From assembly GCA_907165275.2 (NCBI GenBank), contig OU015650.1, forward strand, positions 7,594,001-7,658,000: 64,000 nt of DNA. The letters run 5' to 3'. How positions within the stretch are numbered: the first letter of the stretch is position 1; every line of letters starts with the position of its first letter. Of this stretch, positions 43,844-60,400 are shown piece by piece. A model generated the notes under the pieces. The model had not been told where the DNA came from. It ran no database searches and saw nothing but the letters and a program-made list of their open reading frames with translations. Origin of the DNA: Zygaena filipendulae (lineage: Eukaryota > Arthropoda > Insecta > Lepidoptera > Zygaenidae). The position numbers and the translations under genes were made by a program.

Positions 43844-44315
43844 ATTGTTGAGGAGTTCTCCTGGTACATCACCATCAGTTTCACTTCACCATACACATTA
43901 TAACGAGCATAAATTGTTTAGAAACCATGTTAAAGTTAACGAATCGGAACCCGTAAAATACCTATTGTTGAGTAGTCCGATGACCATCTGTGGTCTTCAT
44001 CATCAGTTCCACTCCATCAAATTTTGCTAATAATTAAGCAAATAAACGATTTCCTAACAAAATACCCAAATCGCTAGGTGTGCCTATAATTTTTGAAGAG
44101 TTCGCTCGATTTCTCCAAGATCCTATAATCAGATCCCGACTTGGCGACAATGGGACCTACTTGGGAGTAAGTATAACTTTTCAAACAAAAAACAATAAAT
44201 TTTCCAAATTGGTCTAGCCTTCTTCGAGTAATAGCGTAACAAACATACAAAAAAAGAAAACAATATACAGTCTAATCGAGAACCTCCTTCTGTTTTGGAA
44301 GTCAGTTAAAAATTA
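43844..44315 (+). mobile_element. Repeat family B, partial copy
   Basis: Starts abruptly at attgttgaggagttctcct inside a family E end (43811-43843) and runs to ttttggaagtcagtt. It holds only one of the two tandem units seen at 16595-17815 and lacks the fold-back head. Confidence 0.65.
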
Positions 44316-44367
44316 AAATCTATACGCACTGATTTTCGTTTTTCGAATGCCATCCGCGGGGTTTAGG

Positions 44368-44515
44368 GGATCGATTTTTGAATCGCTCGATTTACTATTC
44401 GCACACGAAATTGCAAGATTCACGCGTGAATGCTTAAAAAATGTATGAGGATTCGCACGTGAATTCGCGATTCCGTGCGTGAAAGTAATTCGAGCGATTC
44501 AAAAATCGACACCCT
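44368..44515. repeat. Family E palindromic MITE, copy 3
   Basis: Near-perfect inverted arms tttttgaatcgctcga / tcgagcgattcaaaaa, with reversed centre relative to copy 1. Confidence 0.65.
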
Positions 44516-45010
44516 GGTTTTATGGTCTACGAATTACGATGGACTAAAGTTTGTATATATCCTGAGATCTACCATTTAATAAAAATATAATATGTTTAAC
44601 ATCTATAACGATTATTATAAAAAAATATCTGTGTATATAAAAATATATCATATTTTTAGAAACATATATTACATCTCCATGATTCCACGAAACAAACTAT
44701 AATTTTATTAATTTCACATTTGACCTACTCAAGTTCCAACACAACAATCAACAAACGTCGGCGATGTTGACGTTTCGTTGCGGTGAGCGGTCAGTGAGTG
44801 AAAGTTGTCACGTCGTTTGGATTCTGTCAGCGGAGAATAATTTTCATTACGATTGTCGATTTCTTTTCTACGCTAAAGTGGTACAGTTATTTTTTTTATT
44901 CAGTGACACATTTATTTACTGGAGATAATTCAAATAGTTGCTGATTTATTTTATATTTTATACCGTTATCGTTTAGTAAAACATCGAAACATATTTCCTT
45001 TCAGGATTAG

Positions 45011-50694
<5,684 letters not shown>

Positions 50695-50830
50695 GCGCCG
50701 CGCCGCCGCGTCGCCTACGCTCCGTTGTAAACCACATCCCGTCGCAACTAAGTCTTTCCACTACCATTGATATATAAAAACCCAACAGGCACTGTGCGTG
50801 AAATAGCACATAAAAATGGCATAATGGTCT

Positions 50831-50836
50831 AATAAA
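50831..50836 (+). terminator. TRAM: Possible TRAM polyadenylation signal (main form)
   Basis: AATAAA 137 bases after the TRAM stop codon, just before a Helitron-like insertion. Confidence 0.4.
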
Positions 50837-50841
50837 TCTTT

Positions 50842-51017
50842 TCTATTATTATAAATGTGAAAGTGAGTTTGTTTGTTAGTTGTTACGCTTTCATGCCTTA
50901 ACGGCTCATTCGATCATCATGAATTTTTGCATACACGAATAGGGTACTTACTTTTTATCCCGGAATTCCCGCGGGATCTCCGAAACTATCGCGGGTGAAA
51001 TCGCGGGGAACAGCTAG
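50842..51017 (+). mobile_element. Helitron-like copy 3' of TRAM
   Basis: Starts TCTATTATTATAAATG and ends acagCTAG after a hairpin gcgggtgaaatcgcggg; the next base is A. Confidence 0.65.
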
Positions 51018-51680
51018 ATATAAAAAAATAAAACGTCAACGATCTAACCTAACTTTTCCCCACCCCAGTAAAAGAATTAAAACAGTACATTATATGTTTT
51101 GAAAAAATATCCCAAACAAAATACTGGGAACAAGGTACCTTTTTTTGTGGGCGGTCGAATCGAAATGCTTGTTAGGAAAACACATTTTTAATACAGTTGC
51201 TCAAAAAGTGGCGTATTGCAGGGACGTTTAGCGTTCGGGATGTGGGCTATTACATACTCGAGCTTTTTGTTTACCTTTCCCGAACTCGTGCGTTCTCTTT
51301 GCCAACTGTCAAAATGGCGACACGACTTTGACACACTTTTTTGCAAACTAATACGACTAGCGCCATCTCTTGATCACAGTTGGAACTTAGTTGAGTTTGT
51401 TGTGTTTTTGATATTTTATTAAATTTCTTCATTTTTTTCGCAACTGTATTAAAAATAGTTGTTCAGTACACGTGCGGAACCGTCATTGCAACTAGTTCCG
51501 ACTGTCAACCCTCACCTTCGGCTGCGCCTCGGCTCGGGTAGACATTTGTCGGAACTCTTTGCAATGACAGGCTTTCCGCACTTATAATGAAATATACTAT
51601 TTCGATCTTGCACTGGCACACGGCGTAAAGCGGTTTTGTAAACGCATTGGTACTCGAGAACTACTCGACTTTAATCGGAA

Positions 51681-51833
51681 CTAGCTGTGTCCCGCGGCTT
51701 CGGATTTACTCCTTAAACCTTCCGTGAACTTCCACAAATATTTCAAGTTCAAAATTAGCCAAATCGGCCCAGCCATTCTCGAGTTTTACCGATACAAACG
51801 AATAGTAATTCATTTTTCTGTAGATATATAGAT
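51681..51833 (-). mobile_element. Helitron-like copy, minus strand
   Basis: Read on the minus strand it ends gaagccgcgggacacagCTAG before T, and contains gagaatggctgggccgattt. Confidence 0.55.
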
Positions 51834-52025
51834 TAACGTTTAATTTCCATTTTTGCGCTCTCTTGTGAGGACGTTAGTGCGTCGCTGATGGTGTCTTGGG
51901 TTTTTTGTGTACCAATGTTCCACTATCGTTCTTCGTGTGCAGTTACTTCCAAAAGTCCATACTCCATACATAGCCCATTAAGATTAAAATTGCGTGCACT
52001 CTTCAGAAATGCATTCACTCGAACA

Positions 52026-52050
52026 TAACCTAACCTAACCTAACCTAACT
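52026..52050 (+). repeat. Short telomere-like tract, (TAACC)4 TAACT
   Basis: The motif is the complement of the insect telomeric repeat TTAGG. Only five units, so an interstitial tract and not a telomere. Confidence 0.6.
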
Positions 52051-52214
52051 TGTACTAGTAAAACAGCTTTAAATTAAAAATATTTTACAGTGCCACCCAT
52101 AAAGCATACCGACTTTTTTTCAATTTCTATATTATGCACTTTTGCCAGTGGCTGTACATTAAATCTATCATTGTTTTTTAACTTGTTTTGTATCGATAAT
52201 ATTTACATTTACAG

Positions 52215-52264
52215 GCAGTAAGTTAGGTACTGTTGAAATTGAAGCACAAGATGACAGCATTTAA
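52215..52264 (+). CDS. TRAM: Candidate alternative last exon of TRAM
   Basis: A ttacatttacag acceptor is followed by GC AGT AAG..., which joins exon 7 (ending in a single G) in frame for 16 residues (GSKLGTVEIEAQDDSI) and a TAA. The tail would be acidic instead of Ala/Lys-rich, for a 359-aa protein. AATAAA follows at 52412, and the next kilobase is AT-rich and repeat-free, like a 3' UTR. No transcript supports it; the frame could be chance. Confidence 0.4.
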
Positions 52265-52411
52265 TTTTGAAGTGGTAATCTTTTGTAAAATGTGCGTTTT
52301 TTTATTATAATCTGACGTGAAAATTTCAGAAATGAAATGTACAAGCTAATATTTTTATGTTATTACTAATAACATTGATATATTTGGACTTCCTATTGAA
52401 TGCATCTTTGT

Positions 52412-52417
52412 AATAAA
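52412..52417 (+). terminator. Possible polyadenylation signal after alternative TRAM exon
   Basis: AATAAA 148 bases after the TAA at 52262-52264. Others occur at 53003 and 53315. Confidence 0.3.
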
Positions 52418-54991
52418 ACCATCGTTTTGACTTAACAAGGGCTAAGCAACAATTATAAGAAAATTGAGAGTTTAAAATATCGTGATGTCGAAATTATACT
52501 ATACATTTAGACTACGGAGCCATTCTATTGTCATTAAACTATAGTGGATACAGGGTTGTAAAATATCTCCTAAAATGTAAAAAAGTGTTAGGTTAAAGAT
52601 GTTGTTTGTATATTAATATAATAATGATAAGAAATACGAAGTAGGTACAGTGAAAAATTCCAATATTATTTGCATTTCATTAATTTAAATATAAATGTTG
52701 TTCTAGCGGGTTCCAATGAGATTGTTTAGTATTAAAAACGGAGTTTTATTTATTTTATATATTTCTCGTTTACTAATATTATGATAAATTTGAAATTTAT
52801 ATTTTTCTATGTGAGTACATTACAGTTTCTATATTTGGACATAGATAAGCAATAGTGTGTTAACCCACACTAGAGAAATTTTGGTTAAAGTTTTAAAATT
52901 ATAGCGCTATTTTGTGTCAAATTGTTTATGTTCAATATTTAGTTACATATTTAAACAATGTAATAAGGTAAACACATAATTAAAAAACGTTCTCTAACTT
53001 TCAATAAATCATTCTGAATCAATAACTTCATTTTGTGGGTTAACATGTTATTGCTTATCTGCGTCCATTTATAATTAATAATATTAATATTATGTATTTA
53101 TTATTTTCTAGAGACTAATTGGTGACGTAAAACTAAAAGTTATGCAGGCACCTCAAACTATTTAATTCTGTTAACCTAATGAGATAGCATCCATTATTAA
53201 GTTTGTTGTTAGGCTCTTGCTACGTGAATCCATACGTTATCTTCCTAAAAAACTATGTTCGTAATATATCCATAGAAATTGTCAATTTTAGAAGCTTGAT
53301 GTTATTTTTATTTCAGAATAAATTTTTTAAGAATATATTTGTTATATTTTCTTTTTGAATTGGTTATTGAAATTGCAGTCAAGCCTCGAGGTCCCTAATG
53401 GACAATTTAGCTCACATTGCATCCTAAATCATAATGCATGCAGGTACCTAACCTACCTATATGTATAATAAATCATTATTTTACATAGGATTCCTTTTTT
53501 CATATTGAGTGAAAATCATGCACGGCACGTATCTCCAGAAACTAGAAATTCCTGACGATCCTATACATATATGCTTAGGTATAATGGGGCTGCCCTACGG
53601 AAAAACAAATTGCAGCAGATACAGGAAAAGCAAAAAACCGGAAATCACTTTCTTTAAAACACACCTTTAATTTATCTAAGATGTAGGAATATCCGTTATG
53701 CGTGAAAAGTGCCAAAAATACAAAAAAAACTAATTTTGAAAAAATGTTTGAGAACTGTTATAAAATCTATCGACATATTAATCACTGTTTTCACTCCTTC
53801 TCCGCAGTAGAACTGCACAAGTGGCAAATATTGTACCGCCGCGCCTCCTCCAGTCGGAATGTCCGCTTTCTGTACCTCGTACCTACCACGTATTACCGAC
53901 TGAAGGTTGATTTTAGGACGAAGTCGAAGCGGATTAATAAAAACTTTCGATCAAAGTCGAAGGCAGGCACTTCATTTTCTAAGATAATCATAATACACAT
54001 ATGAACTTTTTTGTTTTTCACTGGCAATGACGGTCAACCGCCGCAACGGCCGCAACTTAATGCGACCCCTGCCCCCGCACGCCGCCTCTTCCGCTGCGCT
54101 GTCGCACATTCATATAGATCATTCAATTTCGATGCTTTCTAAGAAACGTTCGACTTCGGCCAAAACCTCGAACCTTTTTTGCCGAAGCCAAAGGGTGAGC
54201 CTATAAAGGTGGTATTTTTGGCTGAAGGTGGCCGCAGCCGACGCCGAAGGTTCAGTCGGATACTACAAAATAGATAGATGCCTAGTAGGTTGAAACACTC
54301 GGAGTGACAGGACGCTGACCCGATACCTAGTATGTATAGGATGATTCCTTACAAAAGATATACATAATATTAGGTGCATAATGTTTTAGTTACATACCTA
54401 CCTAATAAGTATTGTTTTGCTGTAACAAATCAATAAATAAATAATTAACTATACCATTGTCAAAGGTAGCAATTAATTTACAAGGACCATATTGATGTGC
54501 ATTTGTGTTAAAATTCAATTTGCAATAAATTATAAAGTTATAGTGCAATTACTTATCTATTTAAGCACTATTTTATAATATTGCGTAAAATGAAGATGAT
54601 CTATTAGGAATATTATCGTAAGCTAAAGCTATAAAACGTACCTACCTACTCATCTATCTTTAAATACGAGTTGAGAAGTATAGGTACATAGGTAGGTATT
54701 TATACACAACATATCCACCTCTGTTGTCGGAATTTTGGAATGATTCATGTAAACATTAAGGGTGTGATGTCCATAAAAATCACAGGTCCGCAGAGGGCTG
54801 CTGAGTAGGAAAGCAGAGCTTGTATTTACTATCTACTTATTAACGAAACGTTAAAATTTTTCCCACCGTTTTCGGTTTAACCTTAAACACAAATATATTA
54901 TATAAAGTTTAACTATATAGGTAGTAGGTATTGTTTTTAATACATACCTACTAGTTGTCACCCGCGTGAGTTTCGGAATTCCCGTAGGCAC

Positions 54992-56232
54992 AATTTTTTA
55001 ACCGACTTCCAAAAAGGAGGAGGTTCTATGTTCGATTGTATGTATGTTTTTTTTTTTTTTTTTATGTATGTTCACCGATTACTCGAAGACGGTTAGACCG
55101 ATTTGAAAAATTCTTTCTTTGTTTGAAAGGGTATACTCCCAATTAGGTCCCATTGCCACCAAGTTCAGATCTGATGCTGGTATCTTGGAGAAAACGAGGG
55201 AACTCTTCAAAAATTATAGGCACACCTATAGCGATTTGGGTATTTTTTATAGTAAATCGTTCATTTGCTTTTGAAAAGCAAAATTTGAAGAAGTGGAACT
55301 GATGATGAAGACCACAGATGGTCATCGGAACTACTCAACAAAAATGCGTATTTCACGGATTCCGATTGGAGCGATTTCAAAAATTGTTTTTTTGTTTGAA
55401 AGTGGATACTCCCAAATTGATTCCATTATGACCAAGTTGAGATCTGATGATGGGATCTTGGAGTAATCGAGGGAACTCTTCAAAAATTGAAGGTACACCT
55501 ATAGCGATTTTTGGATTTTTTATAGTAAATCGTTTATTTGCTTTCGGAAAGTAAAATTTGAAGAAGTGGAACTGATGATGAAGACCACAGATGGTCATCA
55601 GAACTACTAAATAATAGGTATTTCACATATTCCGATTCGTGAACTTTAATATGGTTTCTAAACAATTTATGCTCGTCACAATGTATATGGTGTAGTGGAA
55701 CTGATGGTGATGTACAAGGAGAACTCCTCAATAATTAACGTCCCTGCGTCGGAAAAAGCAATATTTTGTAAAAGGTGATGAGCTGTTGACATAAGGCTAT
55801 TGCAACTTAGAGAAATTACAAACTAAGTCACTTAAAAGCGAGAAATAAACAAAATTTTAACAAAAAAATTAAAACCTACTTCCAAAAACACAAAACTAAA
55901 AATCTTAAAAATAAAACGCTAAAAATAACAACATACCGATTTAATCCAAAAGACAAAAACACACGTAATATTATTATTGGTTTGTGCTACCACTGATCGG
56001 TATGAAGTCGGTGACAAGCCAAATATGGAGGAGGTAGATGGGCTAAGTCGACTCCCGTCACCAGCTCTTCGTGAGCAGGAAAACCCAAGTGGCCAGACAC
56101 CAGCGGGCTTGTCACCGAATTCAAACCGATTAGTGGTAGCACAATCAATAATAATATTACGTGTGTTTTTGTCTTTTGGATTAAATCGGTATGTTGTTAT
56201 TTTTAGCGTTTTATTTTTAAGATTTTTTTTCT
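54992..56232 (-). mobile_element. Repeat family B, near full-length inverted copy
   Basis: Reverse complement of 16595-17815 across the body, with both tandem units (near 55262 and 55536). The fold-back head (55858-56232) has its central block in the opposite orientation to the other copy (gccaaatatggaggagg against cctccatatttggc). The last arm stops at 56232 without the terminal ccgacttcc. Confidence 0.7.
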
Positions 56233-56631
56233 AGAGTAAAAGTAGCCTAAGTTAACTCCTTATAACATCAGCTATCGTCTATCTGTCTGTGAAAGTCCCG
56301 TCAAAATCGGTCCAGCCGTTTCAGAGTTTAGCCGGAACAAACAGACAGACAAAAATGATTTTTTTTAATGTACCTACATACCTACTTACCTAAGTACCGT
56401 ATATACTTTCATATGCATTTAGTGAAAAGCTGTTAATTTGGAATTACAAACAGACATCTTCAATTGTATTTATATGTATAGATATTTGACATCACAATAT
56501 TACCTAAGTCACACCTAAGATTAACTATACCTATTAGCCATTCCAATCGGTACTCTACGCAGGCCTTTGGGGATTCGTCGGGAAATTTATAACGTTTCAA
56601 CTGGGTGCTTATAACTTATAAGTATTCTTAT

Positions 56632-56833
56632 TCTTACATATTATAAAACAAAATCCTCCGCCGTGTCTGTCTGTCTGTTTGTTCGCGATAAACTCAAAAC
56701 TACCGAACGGATCTTCATGCTTTTTCATCAATAGATAGAGTGATTCAAGAAGAAGGTTTATACGTATAGTTTATCCTGAAATTCCCGTAGGAACTCAGAA
56801 ATTACCGCCGATGAAATCGCAAAGGACAGCTAG
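56632..56833 (+). mobile_element. Helitron-like copy
   Basis: Starts TCTTACATATTATAAAAC and ends gacagCTAG before T. It shares the gatagagtgattcaagaag block with 8432-8624, so the two are one subfamily. Confidence 0.65.
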
Positions 56834-57377
56834 TAATAGATACCTACACAATTTCATACTTGATAGCGTCTAGCACCTAGACTGGTATAATTTTGGTAAG
56901 TGTTATGAGTACAATATAGGTATTCGTGGAAGATAAGTAGGTACCACCTATATATTTTACTCTTCGTATCGTAAATTTTCTAAAAGTTGTCTTAAATCTT
57001 TCATTCAACGTGTTGTGGATCCAATACAAGAAAAACTAAAAAAAAAATTCACGAAGAAATTAAAAACATTGGGATGGGTTTCAATTGACATACCTAGAGA
57101 AAGAAATATATCTATAATATTAAGTCCCCATTCCCAGGGTAAACATAGCTCAGTGCGGAAAAACTAATAAAGGCAAAACTAAGCGAAGTTATAGAATTTC
57201 GCTTGTAAGCTACAAAAGTTTGAGAAGTTAATCGAGAATTGTCATCGTCATCAAGTGTTGGTTTAACTTTGCGACCGTTAGTGTAGACCAATGGTGACGT
57301 GCGCTGATACGTGCACGTCGCATCGCGTTATTTCACCCGCCAGTTCACGAGGCTCTTCTTGTAATATGCATCATATC

Positions 57378-57413
57378 TATATAAAGCTATGGGTGCACGA
57401 AGCCAAGTCAGTT
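57378..57413 (+). promoter_or_regulatory. Core promoter: TATA box and initiator of the secreted-peptide gene
   Basis: TATATAAA at 57378-57385 and TCAGTT at 57408-57413. The likely +1 A (57410) is 32 bases from the start of the TATA box, the usual spacing. The leader would be 38 bases to the ATG at 57448. The only clear TATA-Inr pair I see ahead of a gene in the window. Confidence 0.65.
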
Positions 57414-57447
57414 GTGGTCCAGCATCCGAGGAGAATTCACGCCAAAG

Positions 57448-60400
57448 ATGTACCGGATAACTTTGTTACTGTTAGTCGCTGTGGCAGCCGTAGCGCTTGC
57501 AGGTTAGTGCCCTCGTGGTTTTTACCGGCATTCGATTCATCCTGCTGGATTTTTCCTTTTAGGCTATCATTCTTATGAGTCATAATATCGATTATAATTA
57601 ATGACCAAATTTGTTGCTTGCGTGAATTTTGTTGCTTTTAGTTTGTTTGGTATTTGTGTATTTCAACAGATTTCTAGCAGTACCTTTTTTGTTTATCATT
57701 CACACAGCTAACAAAATTGTAAGATCATGTAGGTAGGTATACCGTACTACGAGAATATGAACTGGATAGTGAAAGTTATACCTATTGCAATTTTCCCGCC
57801 CATGTTAGATTCGTCCATATATTAGGTAATTATGGGTCAAACGAGTACAAAGTAGCAAATATATATAATTAGTCTAGATGGTTGGCTTCATTCATATACA
57901 CATATTAATATGTAGATTAATGCTGTCGAAATTAAACATAAAGTCAGATAGGTAAAATTTCCCGTGTTTTCGGCGAAATAAAAATATTGGGTATTTAAAA
58001 ATTTTTGAACTCCAGTTTAGACAACATAACTACTATAGCTATAGAACAACTAGAATTTAAGTATTTTAAAAATTTATTATATACCAAGGTATATTGATAT
58101 TTACTCATATTCGCTCTTTGATATTCCAACCTCAAGCTCGACCTGAGCACCGAATAAACTTAAACATTTCCATTTCTATAGGAACTCACATGTCGTCCTA
58201 TAAATTCATTAGTGTTCATCATAAAAGCCGTTTTTAATGAATCTTGACATTAGGTAGGTATAATAAAAGAGTAAGTATCTAAGTAGGTAGGTTTTTTTTA
58301 CAGAAGCCTTGGCGCATGCGTTCGCCTAAATTGAGTCTTAACAACAAATAACGCGGCTTGACCTAGAGTTAACAAAAGATGCAAGTAACTATACTTATGT
58401 TTATTTCATCAAGTACGTAGGTACTATGAAAACTTTGAAATAAATAATTGGCCAATAAATAAAATTCTTAACTCTTAAAAGTTACACATTTACAACAATT
58501 AATACGAAAGCAACGAACAAGATACCTATTTATAAATTTGTAGATAATACTCGTATCCTCAATGTTGTGTTGTAGGTAAAAAAATATGGTTAGTCATGAT
58601 TCTTTAAGGTCGAAAACGATCGTTTTTAATGAAATCTGATGATCTCAACGTTTAATTAGATGCCAATTTTTTAACTGTTATAAAAACCAAAAAAAATATT
58701 TTTTAAATTTTATCTGGAAATTAAAATATGCATGGGTGTCTTTTCATGTGCATTTTTCGCATTGATTGGGAGTAGGTAAATTGAAGCCTTAGAAAGAAGA
58801 AATAAAGAAAGAAAATACATTTATTTCAGCACAACACACAAGAAAAAGAAACAAACATAAATAGTTCTAATCTGAATTTTTTTCATTCCTTTATTACCCA
58901 TGTTTGTTTACTATCTCTGGCTTTATTAAATGATACTTGATTAATCTTTTGATAAACTGTACTATATAAGAGAAAAGATTCGATTTTTTGTATGTTTGCT
59001 GTAATGGATAAATTCAAAAACTACTTAACCGATTAGTCAGTGTTCCTGAGTAATGTTGCTGAGGAACTCCGAGATTAACAAGAGAGAAACCGTGGGGATC
59101 AACTAGTCACTACTTACTTAAGTAACTCAGTCTGTCTGTTTGTCTATCAGATCTGTTACGCTTTCACTCCAACTGATCATCATGAAAGTTTGCATACACG
59201 TTGTCAGGGGTACAGAGAAGGACATAGAATACATTTTTATTCCGGAATTCCTGGGGGTCTCCGAAATTACTGCTGGTGAAACCGCAGGGAACAGCTAGTA
59301 TTTAATAAAGGGGAAAAAATACTGGCATAAAAATTATATTGTTATATATTGTATCTATACTGTTACATATTCCAGATTAATCTTCAACTTACACCATCCT
59401 AAAGTTTCACTTCAAATCCATCTTTTTCTTTCGATATTCCATCCTTCCATATTTATTCTCTGTTTGCAGAAGATGTTTTGAGAAGAGACATTAAAAATAC
59501 CAATAATATTAACAACAATATTACATATTATTTAATAACAAACAAACTCTACATTCCAGAGGGTCAGTACTACGTACCCCGTGCGTATTACACTATAGAT
59601 GCGGAGGGACATGAGACTGCGCCCATACCATTGCGACGTCTGCGCCGCTCTTTCAACCCGTTCCCACCTGGCGGAAGCGCGAACGCCAACGCGAATGCTA
59701 ATGCCTGTGAGTTATCACCGCTAAAATCTTTCTTTCTGTTCCTATTATTTAACTTACAAAAAAAGGACGTCAGAGCAAAAGTGGCCCACCACTCACAATT
59801 TTTTTTGTAGTAGGTACCTACTACCTAAGTTAGTTAATGTGTGGCAAAAAACTTCAAACATGTATTAATACTTATTTTAATACGACCTCAAATATAGGTA
59901 CATAGAGGGATTCACAACGTCAATAATTTATTTATCAACAAAATGATCTATAAGTAAATTCCTATAAGGGAGCCATCAATTTATATTTACATAATATTGT
60001 ACAAAATAAGGAATGTATTTATAATTTTACTATATTATAAGTGATCCGGTTATAAGAAAAACCGTATAACTTTTAAAGCTTAAGCATCTGTCCAGAGCTA
60101 ATCGTTGATTGATTTGTCGCGTCGTGTTGTTCGTGTCCTTTGAATAGTGTGAATAGTGGGGGAACTTGAACAAAATGATACAAGATTAAATACTTACTTA
60201 TATACGTCACCGATTACAACTACCAATATTTTATATGTAAGTTATAATTATAGTATTCTGAAATGTTAGTGTTTTAACAGTTAATTTTTTTCTCTCACTT
60301 AATTCTCTATCATCAGTGAACGCAAACATAGTAAAACCATTTCAAGTCAAGCTAAAAAACCATGTCGTAGGTATACGTATACCTAGTTATTTTTGCTCTA

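Larger units (their letters stand above)
50695..57447. other. Spacer between TRAM and the secreted-peptide gene
   Basis: Holds Helitron copies, the telomere-like tract, the possible TRAM alternative exon, and the inverted family B copy (54992-56232). 53700-54260 has several Glu/Arg-type runs of cgaag/cttcgg repeats forming weak inverted pairs but no convincing gene. The rest is AT-rich and featureless to my eye. Confidence 0.5.

Noticed and set aside
53702..54004. 100-codon Lys/Ser/Arg-rich frame
   Set aside because: No ATG start, no splice context, no family resemblance, and it lies in a region of imperfect inverted repeats.
56560..56600. NF-kappaB-like ggggattcgt upstream of the secreted-peptide gene
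   Set aside because: It is about 800 bases upstream, matches the consensus only partly, and one weak match is expected by chance.
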